A stretch of DNA of 43,380 bases. Origin: Oxalobacter paraformigenes. GTDB lineage: Bacteria; Pseudomonadota; Gammaproteobacteria; Burkholderiales; Burkholderiaceae_D. Positions within the stretch are counted from its first letter, which is position 1. Every line of letters starts with the position of its first letter. Where the stretch lies: contig NZ_KI392031.1 in NCBI RefSeq assembly GCF_000158475.2, forward strand, positions 688,083 to 731,462, in the 5' to 3' direction. Shown piece after piece: positions 1 to 8,308 of the stretch. The notes below the pieces were generated by a model. That model did no database searches. It had not been told where the DNA came from and saw nothing but the letters and a program-made list of their open reading frames with translations. Both the position numbers and the translations under genes were made by a program.

Positions 1-332
1 GGGTCGTCCCAGTGTTTGGTGAAGTCGGGAAGATCGGTTTCCGCCTTTTCCACTCTTTCCGCCCTTTCTTTTTTGGCCGGTTCGGCTTTTAACGGCCCGG
101 TTTGGGGAAGGGGCGTTTCCGGTTCGTTGGCCGGGGTCAGGCCGGTTGGAGCCGCGGTAAAGCCGGGAGCGTTACTGGCCGGTTTGTTCAGGGTTTGCTG
201 TCTTTCCAGCGCTTTCCTTTGCCGCTCAAGTTCTCTTTGCTGTTTGTCTGCCCAGCCGTTTTGTTCGTCGGGGTTCTGGCTGCCGGAAAACCTCTCTCCT
301 GCTGAACCGAAGTGGTTTTCAAAGTCGTTCAT
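1..332 (-). CDS. Hypothetical protein, N-terminal part; coiled and Pro/Ala-rich; continues past the left edge
   Basis: An open minus-strand frame of 110 codons starts at the ATG at 332-330 (MNDFENHFGSAGERF...) behind a good ribosome binding site (GGGAGG, 346-341). No signal peptide is visible. Residues about 25-50 are Gln/Arg/Lys/Glu-rich (WADKQQRELERQRKALERQQ) and probably a charged helix. Residues 50-95 are a Pro/Ala/Thr linker, followed by another charged stretch. The style resembles the low-complexity N-terminal half of the muramidase at 28.3-29.9 kb, so it could be another secreted or phage-type modular protein, but no domain is recognised before the edge. Its transcription may be controlled by the terminator directly upstream. 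Real gene: fairly sure. Function: unknown. Confidence 0.7.
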   Translation of the reverse strand, partial: MNDFENHFGSAGERFSGSQNPDEQNGWADKQQRELERQRKALERQQTLNKPASNAPGFTAAPTGLTPANEPETPLPQTGPLKAEPAKKERAERVEKAETDLPDFTKHWDD

Positions 333-346
333 GGTTTTCTCCTCCC

Positions 347-378
347 AAAAAAAAAGCCCTCCGGCAACGCCGGAGGGC
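347..378 (-). terminator. Intrinsic terminator abutting the RBS of the left-edge gene (possible attenuator)
   Basis: A perfect 10-bp stem (GCCCTCCGGC, loop of 3, GCCGGAGGGC) is followed on the minus strand by nine T (355-347). The T-run touches the GGGAGG of the downstream gene, which starts at 332. Minus-strand transcripts arriving from the right should stop here, unless an upstream leader prevents it. Confidence 0.75.
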
Positions 379-391
379 TTTGTTCAAATAC

Positions 392-411
392 GCGGGGCGC
401 AAAGACCCCGC
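392..411 (-). promoter_or_regulatory. Second hairpin in the leader of the left-edge gene
   Basis: GCGGGG (392-397) pairs with CCCCGC (406-411) around an 8-base loop, 13 bases upstream (minus strand) of the terminator stem. Two stacked hairpins, the second an intrinsic terminator, followed at once by an RBS is the usual plan of an attenuated or antisense-regulated leader (phage C4-type RNAs are one possibility). No known riboswitch class is recognised. Confidence 0.35.
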
Positions 412-943
412 CACACTTGATTTATACCCGATAGATGATCTTCGGTCAGCTATGGCTGTCGGGATGTTGAAAAAATGCCGGTCAGCGGTGCCGATCCTGG
501 CGTTGGGCCATCTTTTTCGCGGTGTGAGAGGCGGTAGCGGACAGGCGCAAGGCCGGCCGATGCGGCGGGAAAGAAGCCGGTTTTGAAACGGTGCTATAAA
601 GAATGTCTTACCGTGAAGGCTTTTCCTTTGGCAAGGGGAAGCGGTGTTGTTCGGGCAGGTTTTCGCGTGTTCGGGAAAGGAAAAGGTTTTGCTTTTGGGA
701 GGGGTTTCCATCCGGAAGGGAAACCGCTTGTCCACGCTTTTTTGACGGATGTTTTTCTTTTGTCCGACAGGGCCTGCCTGTTTTTCGGCTCGACGGAAAA
801 CGGGGAGAGGAAGGGGAAAGGCGCCGGTAGCGGGAACGGCGGGAAAGGGGATGAAATGACAGGAAGAGAGCGGATGGAAAGCGCAGGGAAAGGAAGGGAA
901 AGGAAGGGAAAGGGCCGGGACATTTTTCCGGCGGAATACAGTA
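412..943. other. Intergenic, no gene recognised
   Basis: Open frames exist on both strands, but they are Arg/Gly/Pro/Phe-rich shadows without an RBS or recognisable domain. A purine tract built from repeated GGGAAAGGAA-like units lies at about 885-916. The part nearest 412 may belong to the leader of the left-edge gene. Confidence 0.5.
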
Positions 944-1240
944 GGGAGGGGTTAGAAAGAGGATGAATCAAAAAGGCTGAAAAGGGCGTGAAACCCGCCT
1001 GCATGCCGGGTTTGCCGGTTTTTGCAAAAAATGGTGATTTCCGGACCGTTCGGGTGAAAATCCGGGAAAAAACCGCGGGAAAAAGTCGGGAAATCCCGTT
1101 TTGGATCGGGAAAAAATCCCTTGTCACATGGCTGAAAAACCGACTTCAGACGATTCAACTGGCCTTTTTATGGGGAATGGTGACGGAAAATATGGGCCGG
1201 AAATCCAGTCCGGTTTATCCGGAAACCAGACCCGCTGTAC
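944..1240 (+). repeat. Dispersed ~295-bp repeat, copy A
   Basis: First of four copies of one family (others at 15627, 30802 and, inverted, 34911). It begins with a GGGAGG-containing block followed by GGATGAATCAAAAAGG and ends CCAGACCCGCTGTAC. The core has runs of self-complementary GGGAAATCCC and CGGGAAAAAATCCC, suggesting stems. A plus frame reading REKTAGK.REIP.W.GKKSLVTW is open in copies A, B and D but lacks an RBS and is frameshifted in C. Probably non-coding or a non-autonomous element. Confidence 0.8.
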
Positions 1241-1652
1241 TCATACCCGGGAGAGGAAAAGATATCGCCGGGCCGGCGGCGGTTTTTCATGCCTTGCCGT
1301 TTGTCCGGCGCGGCTGTTTTGCGCAGGCGAGGAGGTTTTCCGGCGGCGGATGGCAGGGGATTTGCAGTGCAATACGCCTTCAAAACCGCTTGCCGGAAAA
1401 CGGGCTGGCGGGGAAGAAGGCTTGTTTTTTAAGGTTTTTTTGGGTTTTCCGGTTTTTTTGCCGTTTTTTGTCTGTTTAAGACGTCATTTGGGCACGGTTT
1501 TATGGCGGCGTCCGCGGGCTTGTCGTAAACTCGCTGGACAGGGCGGCTTGTCCAGTCCGTTTTGGGGCTGTTTTTCGGGCGATTCTGCAGGGGCCGGTGC
1601 AGACGTTCCGGAGGGTATGGCCGCGCCGTTTGCCGGTGGAAAGGAGGCAGGA
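1241..1652. other. Intergenic, upstream of a Sel1 gene
   Basis: No recognisable gene. A long plus frame runs through it into the Sel1 gene, but the only good RBS and signal peptide in that frame are at 1641-1653. T-rich patches at 1425-1475 are the only compositional break. No confident promoter was identified. Confidence 0.45.
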
Positions 1653-2261
1653 ATGGGTGTGGGTATCGGAAGGGGAAACAGGTTCAGGCTGTTTCCGGAA
1701 GGGATGTGGCTCTTTCTGTTTCTGGTGGTGTGCGAAGCGGTGTCGCTGTCGGAAGCGCTGGCGTTTGAGGGGGACAGAAGGGGCAGGTCACGGGAAGGCG
1801 CGGTGGCGGTCTTGTCGGCTGCCGAAGAGGACAAGGCGGACAGGCTTTTCGAGCTGGTTTTGCTCAAAGACCGGGCCGAGGAGGGCGATCCGGAAGCCCG
1901 GTTCGAGCTGGGGCGGCGCTATCTTCAGGGCGTGGGGCTGGAACGCAACGATATCATGGCGCTTCACTGGGTGCGGGCGGCGGCCGAACAGGGTTACGCC
2001 CGGGCGCAGGCGGGGCTTGGCTGGATGTACGCGGTCGGCCGCGGAGTGGAACGGGACGAGACGCAATCGTTCATCTGGTACGAACGGGCGGCGAAGGAGG
2101 GGTATCCGGTCGCCCAGCGGATGCTTGGCAAGTGTTATGAAAAGGGCATCGGCGTCGGAAAGGATCGGGCGATGGCGAAAGTCTGGTATGAAAAGGCGGC
2201 GGCTCAGGGAGATGAGCAGTCTGTCCGGCGTCTGAAAGATTGGGAGACGGAAGCGGACTGA
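1653..2261 (+). CDS. Secreted Sel1-like repeat protein (202 aa)
   Basis: Start chosen at ATG 1653 because AAGGAGG lies 5 bases upstream and the product then begins with a signal peptide (basic GRGNRFR, hydrophobic WLFLFLVV, likely cleavage after ...ALA at about residue 38). After a charged spacer come about three Sel1-like repeats of 36 residues (GDPEARFELGRRYLQGVGLERN; QGYARAQAGLGWMYAVGRGVERD; EGYPVAQRMLGKCYEKGIGV). Sel1 repeats form alpha-alpha solenoids that bind partner proteins; no enzymatic function is expected. It is probably periplasmic. The isolated position between repeat A and a MarR gene gives no partner. Related to the other Sel1 proteins in this window. Confidence 0.85.
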   Translation: MGVGIGRGNRFRLFPEGMWLFLFLVVCEAVSLSEALAFEGDRRGRSREGAVAVLSAAEEDKADRLFELVLLKDRAEEGDPEARFELGRRYLQGVGLERNDIMALHWVRAAAEQGYARAQAGLGWMYAVGRGVERDETQSFIWYERAAKEGYPVAQRMLGKCYEKGIGVGKDRAMAKVWYEKAAAQGDEQSVRRLKDWETEAD

Positions 2262-2724
2262 TTTTTCCCGGACAGTCCGGCGGGCGTATGGCGCTGGCGG
2301 TCGGGGTCTGACCGGGCGTTTGCCTGTGTCCGGCCCGGAGCGGGCGGCTGCGCCGTTTTTTTCCTGTTTTCCCGTGTCCGCCGCTTGCCGGTGTGCCGGA
2401 TGGGATAGGCGCGGGGCATACCGGGCATTCGGGCCGGTGTTTGCCGGAAGCGCTTGAACCGGAGGCCTGTTCTCTCCCGGTCGGGTTGCCGGGAAAGCCC
2501 GGATGGCCCTGATGGGCCGGCAGACTTTCTCTTCTTGTCGGGGCAGGGCTTTTCCTTTCCTGTTTTGGCACTGGCGGGCGGTTTCGGGCTTGCCGCCGCC
2601 GTCGTGCAAGCCGCGTTCGTGCCGGATCGGCGGGCAAAAGGCAGCCTGCAGGCGGGCTGCGCCAGGCCAGAAGCCGGATGGCGTTTCCCGGCCGGTTCTC
2701 CGTTTTTTCCTTCTTCTTTTACGT
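2262..2724. other. Intergenic, no gene recognised
   Basis: GC-rich sequence after the Sel1 stop. A short palindrome (CCGGACAGTCCGG) lies just downstream of the stop but has no T-run. No RBS-supported frame was seen on either strand before the MarR promoter. Confidence 0.45.
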
Positions 2725-2768
2725 TTGCCGCTTTTCTGTTATCCTGTATTTAGTTAGGTACCTTATTA
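2725..2768 (+). promoter_or_regulatory. Promoter and probable operator of the MarR gene
   Basis: TTGCCG (2725-2730), a 16-base spacer and TATTTA (2747-2752) form a plausible sigma-70 promoter. Overlapping the -10 and start region is an imperfect palindrome centred on GGTACC (TAGTTAGGTACCTTATTA, 2751-2768; the fully symmetric version would end TAACTA). Its size and location are typical for autorepression by MarR dimers. Confidence 0.5.
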
Positions 2769-2781
2769 ATGGAGGGGAGTC

Positions 2782-3405
2782 ATGCAGGACAGGGAAGCGA
2801 TGGATATTTTCGGCAATTTGCGCTTGTGTTTCACTCTGTTGCACCGGGGCGGCGAGAGGCGGCGGCACTGTCATGGCGGGTTCAGGGGGCGGGGCCGGAT
2901 GCTGGCGTTTTTGCGGGAACATCCCGGGATCAGCCAGCGGGAGATGGCGGAATCGCTCGGTATCCGGCCGCCGTCGGCCAGCGAGTTGCTGGAACGGCTG
3001 GCTGCCGGGGGACTGGTCGAACGGCGGGTCAACGAGGCCGACCGGCGTTCGCTACAGGTTTTTCTGACGGAAAAGGGGGCGAAGCTGGCCGATCATGTCG
3101 GCCGGAACCGGCAACGGGAAGCGGCGGAATTGCTGGAGGGCTTTAGTGAGGCGGAGCGCGCGCAGTTGGCGCGTTTGCTGGAAAAGCTGGCGGTTTCGCT
3201 GAAAAAACAGACGGCTTTTGCCGGCGGAGATGAGGAAGGGGAGCCGGGTCATGGCGGCGCTTGCGGCTGCGGCGGGCATGGCGGGTGTTTTTCCCATGCG
3301 GCCGGAGAGGAGCGGGAAGCGGACGGCCCGGAAGGGAACCGTCGCCGTCACGGCTGCGGCTGTGGCGGGATGCGGGGCAAACGGCGGGGCAACATGGCGA
3401 TCTGA
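2782..3405 (+). CDS. MarR-family transcriptional regulator with Gly/Cys/His-rich C-terminal tail
   Basis: 207 aa, ATG 2782 behind GGAGGGG. The winged helix lies at residues about 35-100: an RGRGRMLAFL helix, then GISQREMAESLGIRPPSASELLERLAAGGLVERR (recognition helix SASELLERL) and the wing NEADRRSLQVFLTEKG, all standard MarR features. A helical dimerisation stretch follows. The last 60 residues are unusual: clusters such as GGACGCGGHGGCFSH and HGCGCGG are rich in Gly, Cys and His and could bind metal, as could RRHCHGG near the N-terminus. No transporter or enzyme gene is directly adjacent, so the regulated target is unclear; autoregulation is suggested by the palindrome over its promoter. Family assignment is firm, ligand unknown. 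Confidence 0.88.
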   Translation: MQDREAMDIFGNLRLCFTLLHRGGERRRHCHGGFRGRGRMLAFLREHPGISQREMAESLGIRPPSASELLERLAAGGLVERRVNEADRRSLQVFLTEKGAKLADHVGRNRQREAAELLEGFSEAERAQLARLLEKLAVSLKKQTAFAGGDEEGEPGHGGACGCGGHGGCFSHAAGEEREADGPEGNRRRHGCGCGGMRGKRRGNMAI

Positions 3406-3494
3406 ACGGGCAGGGAAAGCGGAGCCCCGGAGGGAAGCCTGTTTTTGAACGCGTGTCCGGGACAGAGGGGGGCTTTGACGCAAACGACTTCCGG

Positions 3495-3520
3495 CAGGGA
3501 ACGGCAAGGGCGGTTCCCTG
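3495..3520. other. Inverted repeat downstream of marR
   Basis: CAGGGAAC (3495-3502) and GTTCCCTG (3513-3520) form a perfect 8-bp stem with a 10-base loop. There is no T-run on either side, so it is a weak terminator candidate or an RNA-stabilising hairpin. Confidence 0.3.
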
Positions 3521-3641
3521 TCGAACCGGATAGGGTTTTCCGCGGGAAGGCCGGGTTTTCGCGCCGTTTTGCCGGGCCGGGGAGCTGGCGGAAAGCGCTT
3601 CGTGGTGAAGACAGGAGACTCTTTCAGGAAAGGGAGGAACG

Positions 3642-4193
3642 ATGCGTTCGATGAGGTCGTGGAGGCAGGGGAGTATGGTGCTGGCCGCCGTTTTTTTGCT
3701 GCCGTGCTGTGTTTTTTTCGTGGGGGCGCCGTCGGGTAATGCGCAAACCGTCTTGCCGGCAGATGTGCCGGCGGTCACGCGTTATGCGGACGCTCCGCTG
3801 GCGCTGGTGAAGGAAAGGGCCAGGGATGGGGAGGATGCGGCGGAACTGGAACTGGGCCTTCGCTATGTGCTCGGTTCGGACGGGGTCAGGAATGTGCCGG
3901 CCGGGGTGAAATGGATCGGGATGGCGGCCAAAAAGGGGATGCCGCAGGCCGAACACGAATTCGGTTCCCTGTATCTGATGGGGGTGGGTGTGCCCCAGAG
4001 CGATGCGCTGGCTGTCCAGTGGTTCAGGAAGGCGGCGATTCAGGGGTATGCCCCGTCGCAGACGGCGATGGGGTTCGCCTATGAAAACGGGGCGGGGGTG
4101 CCGAGGAACCCGGAAAAAGCCGCTTACTGGTTTGACAAGGCGGCTTCGCAGGGAAACGGTATTGCCGAGGAAAGTGTGGAGGGGGGCATGTGA
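3642..4193 (+). CDS. Secreted Sel1-like repeat protein (183 aa)
   Basis: ATG 3642 follows GGGAGG at 6 bases. The N-terminus is a signal peptide (MRSMRSWRQGSMVLAAVFLLPCC...), with cleavage probable near GNAQ (about residue 34). Three Sel1 repeats follow: DGEDAAELELGLRYVLGSDGVRN, KGMPQAEHEFGSLYLMGVGVPQS and QGYAPSQTAMGFAYENGAGVPRN, ending in a WFDKAASQG half repeat. Probably periplasmic; a scaffold or partner-binding solenoid by family. Closed by the terminator at 4257. It lies immediately before, but is not coupled to, the three-gene Sel1 operon. Confidence 0.85.
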   Translation: MRSMRSWRQGSMVLAAVFLLPCCVFFVGAPSGNAQTVLPADVPAVTRYADAPLALVKERARDGEDAAELELGLRYVLGSDGVRNVPAGVKWIGMAAKKGMPQAEHEFGSLYLMGVGVPQSDALAVQWFRKAAIQGYAPSQTAMGFAYENGAGVPRNPEKAAYWFDKAASQGNGIAEESVEGGM

Positions 4194-4256
4194 TGTCTGT
4201 TTCACGCAACGTCATGTGAAGGGTGTAAACGATGCGTTGAACGAAGGAATACCGGG

Positions 4257-4289
4257 GCCGGTTCTTTTTGAACCGGCTTTTTGTTTTTT
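4257..4289 (+). terminator. Intrinsic terminator after the Sel1 gene
   Basis: GCCGGTTC (4257-4264), loop TTTTT, GAACCGGC (4270-4277), then TTTTTGTTTTTT. Strong rho-independent terminator for the gene ending at 4193. Confidence 0.85.
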
Positions 4290-4478
4290 GCGGTCGCCGG
4301 ACGGCATGAAGAATCGGCCGGTTTTCTTTATAAAAGTGGTGGAAAGAAAAAGCGGAAGTATGAAAGAATACTCCTGGTTAACAGGCCGGAACGGTTTTCC
4401 GGCCGGGGGCGGTTTGTCCGTCCGTCCGCTTGCGCGGCCGGGCGTCTTGCAAGGTGGCAAAAAAGAGGATAGGTCTGG

Positions 4479-6572
4479 ATGGGTCTGGGTTTCCGGTTTC
4501 GGTTTAGGGCGCTGGCGTGCGGGGTGTGGGCGACGCTGCTGCCGGTTTGCGGTTTTGCCGCGGACAAGCCTGTTTCTGCCCCGGTGGCGCGGAACGCGCC
4601 GGCGGATGGTTTTTCCCTGTCTTCTCCGGCGCCTGCCGCGTCCGTTTCGCCGCCTTTGTCGGCGGCTGAGGCGGCGCTGGCGGCCGGGGCGGAAAAGGGC
4701 GACGCCCGGATGAAAATGGCGCTGGGCCTCCGGTACGCGATGGGCCGGGGGGTGCCGGCGGATGATGCGCGGGCGCAAGTATGGCTGAAAAGGGCGGCCA
4801 TGGAAGGCAATGCCGTGGCGCAGGTCAGTCTGGCGGCGATGATGGCTTTCGAGAGCGATGTTCAGGACGCGCCGGGAGCGGCGGTCTGGTTCGGCAAGGC
4901 CGCGGCGCAGGGCAATACGCAGGCGCAGGCGGAACTGGCGAGGATGCTGGAAACCGGACTGGGCGTTTCCCGCAATCCCGAAGAAGCGAGGCAGTGGCGG
5001 GAGGAGGCAAGGGAACAGGCCGATAAGGTGATGCTGGACTGGGCATGGAAGATCGCCGCGACGGGAGGCCGGAGATGGGAGGTGGCCTTTTCCGGGCCGG
5101 ATGCGGACGGGACGGTGGCCCGGCCGAAAGGGGAATTTCCTGGACGGGCGGTTTCGCAAAAGAGGATCGCCACCGGGATTTTAACGCCGGACGGCGCGGG
5201 GATTTCGCTGGACGTGGAAGCGGTCGGCCGGGCGGTCGAAAGCGGCGACCCGCAGGCATGGACGGTGGGCGCGCTTCTTCTGGCGACAGGTAACGGGGTG
5301 AAAAAGGACGAGGCGCTGGCGGTGGAATGGTTCGGAAAAGCGGCAAGGGCGGGCTATCCGCCGGCGCAGGCGGTGCTGGGCGAACTTTACATGCTGGGCT
5401 GGGGGCCGCTGGAAGCGGACAATGCCGCGGCGGCGCGATGGATGAAACAGGCGGCGGTGCAGGGGTTGCGTGAGGCGCAGACGAGTTACGGTTCGATGCT
5501 GGCGGGCGGCAAGGGGGTGACGGAGGACAAGAAGGAAGCGTTTGGGTGGATCCGGCAGGCGGCGGAAAAGGACGAGGCGCGCGCGCAGCTGATGATGGCG
5601 ATGAACGCGCTTTCCAAAGGGGATCGCGAAGGCGCGGCGACCTGGTTTTACCGGGCCGCGGAAAATGGCGACGACGAGGTGCTGTCGATTCTGGGGGTGC
5701 TCTACGGCTGGGGCGACGGCGCGATTGCGGGCGAAAGCGAAAAGATGACGGAGGTGCGCCGCTACGCGCAGCGGGGCGAGCCGGAAGCGCAGCTGATGCT
5801 GGGATTGCTGTATGGAGAAGGCTGGGGCGCGCCGCGGGACGGGGTGTTGGCCGAACACTGGTTTGGGGAGGCGGCACGGCAGCATTATGCCGATGTGTTG
5901 CTGCCGCTGGGGCTTTTTTACGCGGAAACGGATCGCCCGGATCTGGCGGCGGGCCTGTTTGATGAGGCGGTCAGGCAAAAGGCTTACGCTTTCGCGCGCG
6001 ACCGCGAAATCCTGCAACTGCTTTTTGTCGAAACGGAAAGGATGCCGGAGCTGGAAGAAGCCTTGCGGGATCGGGCAGCGGCCTCTGGAAGGGAGGAAAC
6101 GGCCAGTCCGGAAGGAGAAGGGAAAGCCGGCCCCGGCAAGGTCCGGCAGGCGGAGGGCGGCCCGGCGGGGGCCGTAATGCCCGATGCGGCAAAGGGGGCG
6201 GGTTCCGGCCTTCGCCGGGAACGGATTGCGAAAAAGATCGCTTTTCTGAAAGAGCGGGCGGCGCGGGGCGATCCGGCGGCGGAACTCATGATGGCGACGC
6301 TGCTGGAGGAGGGCTGGAGTGTGCAAAGGGATGGGGAAACGGCCCGGAGGTTGCGCGATAAGGCCCGTGAACAAATCTGTGCGGCAGGTGGCGGGGCGGA
6401 GGATGAACCCGAATGCGCCTTGCCCGATGGGCAGAAAGAGGCGGAGGCTGCCGGTTTGGGCGGGGAAGACGATGCGGACGGGCCAAAGGCCGGGGAAAAC
6501 GGGCATGGGGAAGAAGACGAGGGTTCCCTGTCGCTGAAGGTGACGGATTATTCCGCGAAAGGGGGCCTGTGA
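4479..6572 (+). CDS. Large secreted Sel1-like repeat protein (697 aa), first gene of a coupled trio
   Basis: ATG 4479, with AAGAGGAT about 9 bases upstream. Signal peptide MGLGFRFRFRALACGVWATLLPVCGFAA. A Pro/Ala/Ser spacer (30-65) precedes several Sel1 repeats (for example GDARMKMALGLRYAMGRGVPAD). There is a non-repeat insert at about 190-245, more repeats at 250-500, a stretch SEKMTEVRRYAQRGEPEAQ shared with the next protein, and one last repeat near 600. The C-terminus (640-697) is very acidic and Gly-rich. It is a periplasmic or surface solenoid by inference. Its stop overlaps the next start by four bases, so translation is coupled. No catalytic motif was seen. Confidence 0.85.
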   Translation: MGLGFRFRFRALACGVWATLLPVCGFAADKPVSAPVARNAPADGFSLSSPAPAASVSPPLSAAEAALAAGAEKGDARMKMALGLRYAMGRGVPADDARAQVWLKRAAMEGNAVAQVSLAAMMAFESDVQDAPGAAVWFGKAAAQGNTQAQAELARMLETGLGVSRNPEEARQWREEAREQADKVMLDWAWKIAATGGRRWEVAFSGPDADGTVARPKGEFPGRAVSQKRIATGILTPDGAGISLDVEAVGRAVESGDPQAWTVGALLLATGNGVKKDEALAVEWFGKAARAGYPPAQAVLGELYMLGWGPLEADNAAAARWMKQAAVQGLREAQTSYGSMLAGGKGVTEDKKEAFGWIRQAAEKDEARAQLMMAMNALSKGDREGAATWFYRAAENGDDEVLSILGVLYGWGDGAIAGESEKMTEVRRYAQRGEPEAQLMLGLLYGEGWGAPRDGVLAEHWFGEAARQHYADVLLPLGLFYAETDRPDLAAGLFDEAVRQKAYAFARDREILQLLFVETERMPELEEALRDRAAASGREETASPEGEGKAGPGKVRQAEGGPAGAVMPDAAKGAGSGLRRERIAKKIAFLKERAARGDPAAELMMATLLEEGWSVQRDGETARRLRDKAREQICAAGGGAEDEPECALPDGQKEAEAAGLGGEDDADGPKAGENGHGEEDEGSLSLKVTDYSAKGGL

Positions 6573-8308
6573 AACGATTTTGTGTGATGGCGGTGGCGTC
6601 GGTCTGGCTGGCGGCCGGTTTGCCGGGGCTGGCGGCGGATACGGCGGCGGATTTCCCGGCAAGGCGGTGTCAGGACGCGTTCGGGTGCATTCCCGGCGAA
6701 TCCTGCCGTGAGGCAAAAGCTTTGTATGCCCGGGCCAGACGGGGCGATCGGGAGGCGGCGACGGCATTGGGATTGCGTCTGATGATGGGAAACGGGGTCA
6801 TGCCGGACGATCTGGCGGCCATGCGCTGGTTTGAAAAGGCGGCGGCAAAGGGCGATACGGTCGCGCAGGTGGCGCTGGGGGCGTATCTGACGCGGCGGGA
6901 AAGCCCGGAGGAAACGGTGGCGCAAGGGCTGGCGTATCTGGAAAAAGCGGCAAAAGCCGGCAATCCGGTCGCCTCGTCGAATCTGGCGATGCTGTACCGG
7001 ATCGGCCGCCGGGGCATTCCGGAAAACGGGGCGCTGGCCGAAAAGTGGACAAGGTGGACGAACCGGCTGGCGGAAGAAAGGATGATCAGGGAGATAAAAC
7101 GGGCTGTCGGGCCTTACCGTGATGTTCTGTCTGTCCGCGCCGGACAGCCCGATGACGTGTTGCTGGCCGAAAGCGTGAAAGCGGCGGCCGCCGGCGGCGA
7201 GACGATGGCGCAAACGCTTTACGGGGTCTGGCTGGCGTCAGGCGACATGGAAAAGGCGGGGATTTCCCGCGATCTTCTGAAAGGGGCGGACGTGTTGGCC
7301 GGCGCGGCGAAGTCGGGCGACGCGGTGGCGGCTTTTGCGCTCGGGGATCTGTTGTGGGTGGGCACGGGCGCGCTGGAAAGGAATCCGGAGGCGGCGGCCG
7401 GCTGGCTGAAACAGGCTGCTGAAGGGGGCCATGCGAAGGGCATGGCCTTATACGGCTTTTTGCTGCTGAACGGTTTGTATGCGGAAATGGATCCCGCCAG
7501 GGGTCTGGCGTATCTGGAAGAGGCTGTCCGGCAGGGATTGCCGGAGGCGCAGATGGCGCTGGCGTCGGTCTGGATGGGGATGAACGAGCGTGAAAAGGCG
7601 CTGCGCGCTTTCGGTAACACGCTCTCGTGCCGGGATTGCACGGTGGAACGGTCGATATTGGCCTGGAAGTATGGGGCCGGGAACGGGCCGGTGACGGGCG
7701 AGCCGGAGAACATGACGGAAATCCGCCGGCTTGCCCAGTTCGGCGATCCGACGGCCATGCTGTATCTGGGCATGGCCTGCGATGTGGGGGCAGGCGGCAG
7801 ACGGGATGCCTGCCAGGCGGTCAGGTGGTATGAAAAAGCGGCGGAAAAGGGGATGCAAGCCGTGTATCTGCCACTGGCGATGGCGTGTGTGGAAACGGAC
7901 GATTTGGCCTGCGCACGGAAATGGCTGGCGGCAGCGGCGTGCAGCGCTGAAGCGATGGGCTCGCCTTACCATTTCATGCTGGCTTTCGCGCTGGATGAGG
8001 TATGGCTGGACGATCGGAAGGAAGCGAACGGGGCGGACAGGGCGGCCGTTTCCGGCGACCGCGTGAAAAGCAGGGCGAAACGGCTCCGGTGGCTGCACCA
8101 GGAGGCCCGCCGCGGCAACGGGGCGGCGGCTGCGGTTTTGGGCGGCCTTTATGAGGCGGGAATCGGCGTTGCAAAAGACGAAGAACAGTCGGCCATGTGG
8201 CGGCAGCGTGCGAGAGAAGCGCAGGCCTGCCGTCGTTTGCCTTTGGCGGATTCCCCGTCTGCCGGGGGAATGGACGGTTCGCGCAAACCGGAGGGGGAGG
8301 CCCGATGA
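6569..8308 (+). CDS. Secreted Sel1-like repeat protein with many Cys (579 aa), second gene of the trio
   Basis: Start chosen at GTG 6569, which overlaps the upstream TGA (GTGA) and gives a good signal peptide (VKRFCVMAVASVWLAAGLPGLAA); AAGGGGG lies upstream. An ATG six codons later is the alternative. About nine degenerate Sel1 repeats run through the mature protein (GDREAATALGLRLMMGNGVMPD, GDTVAQVALGAYLTRRE, GDAVAAFALGDLLWVGTGALERN and others). Cys pairs (CQDAFGCIPGESC, LSCRDC, ACDVGAGGRRDAC) suggest disulfides, consistent with export. The segment ILAWKYGAGNGPVTGEPENM matches the first protein in this operon, so the two are tandem duplicates. Its stop overlaps the next ATG (ATGA). Confidence 0.85.
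   Translation: MKRFCVMAVASVWLAAGLPGLAADTAADFPARRCQDAFGCIPGESCREAKALYARARRGDREAATALGLRLMMGNGVMPDDLAAMRWFEKAAAKGDTVAQVALGAYLTRRESPEETVAQGLAYLEKAAKAGNPVASSNLAMLYRIGRRGIPENGALAEKWTRWTNRLAEERMIREIKRAVGPYRDVLSVRAGQPDDVLLAESVKAAAAGGETMAQTLYGVWLASGDMEKAGISRDLLKGADVLAGAAKSGDAVAAFALGDLLWVGTGALERNPEAAAGWLKQAAEGGHAKGMALYGFLLLNGLYAEMDPARGLAYLEEAVRQGLPEAQMALASVWMGMNEREKALRAFGNTLSCRDCTVERSILAWKYGAGNGPVTGEPENMTEIRRLAQFGDPTAMLYLGMACDVGAGGRRDACQAVRWYEKAAEKGMQAVYLPLAMACVETDDLACARKWLAAAACSAEAMGSPYHFMLAFALDEVWLDDRKEANGADRAAVSGDRVKSRAKRLRWLHQEARRGNGAAAAVLGGLYEAGIGVAKDEEQSAMWRQRAREAQACRRLPLADSPSAGGMDGSRKPEGEAR

Noticed and set aside
391-411. tRNA or riboswitch in the left leader
   Set aside because: No cloverleaf or conserved riboswitch core could be drawn; only two simple hairpins are supported.
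988-1240. Small protein encoded by the dispersed repeat (REKTAGK...KKSLVTW)
   Set aside because: No RBS, frame broken in copy C, and differences between copies are mostly amino-acid changing; more likely non-coding.
5181-6767. Minus-strand frame of 528 codons opposite the Sel1 operon
   Set aside because: Shadow of the high-GC Sel1 genes; Arg/Pro/His-rich and no family resemblance.
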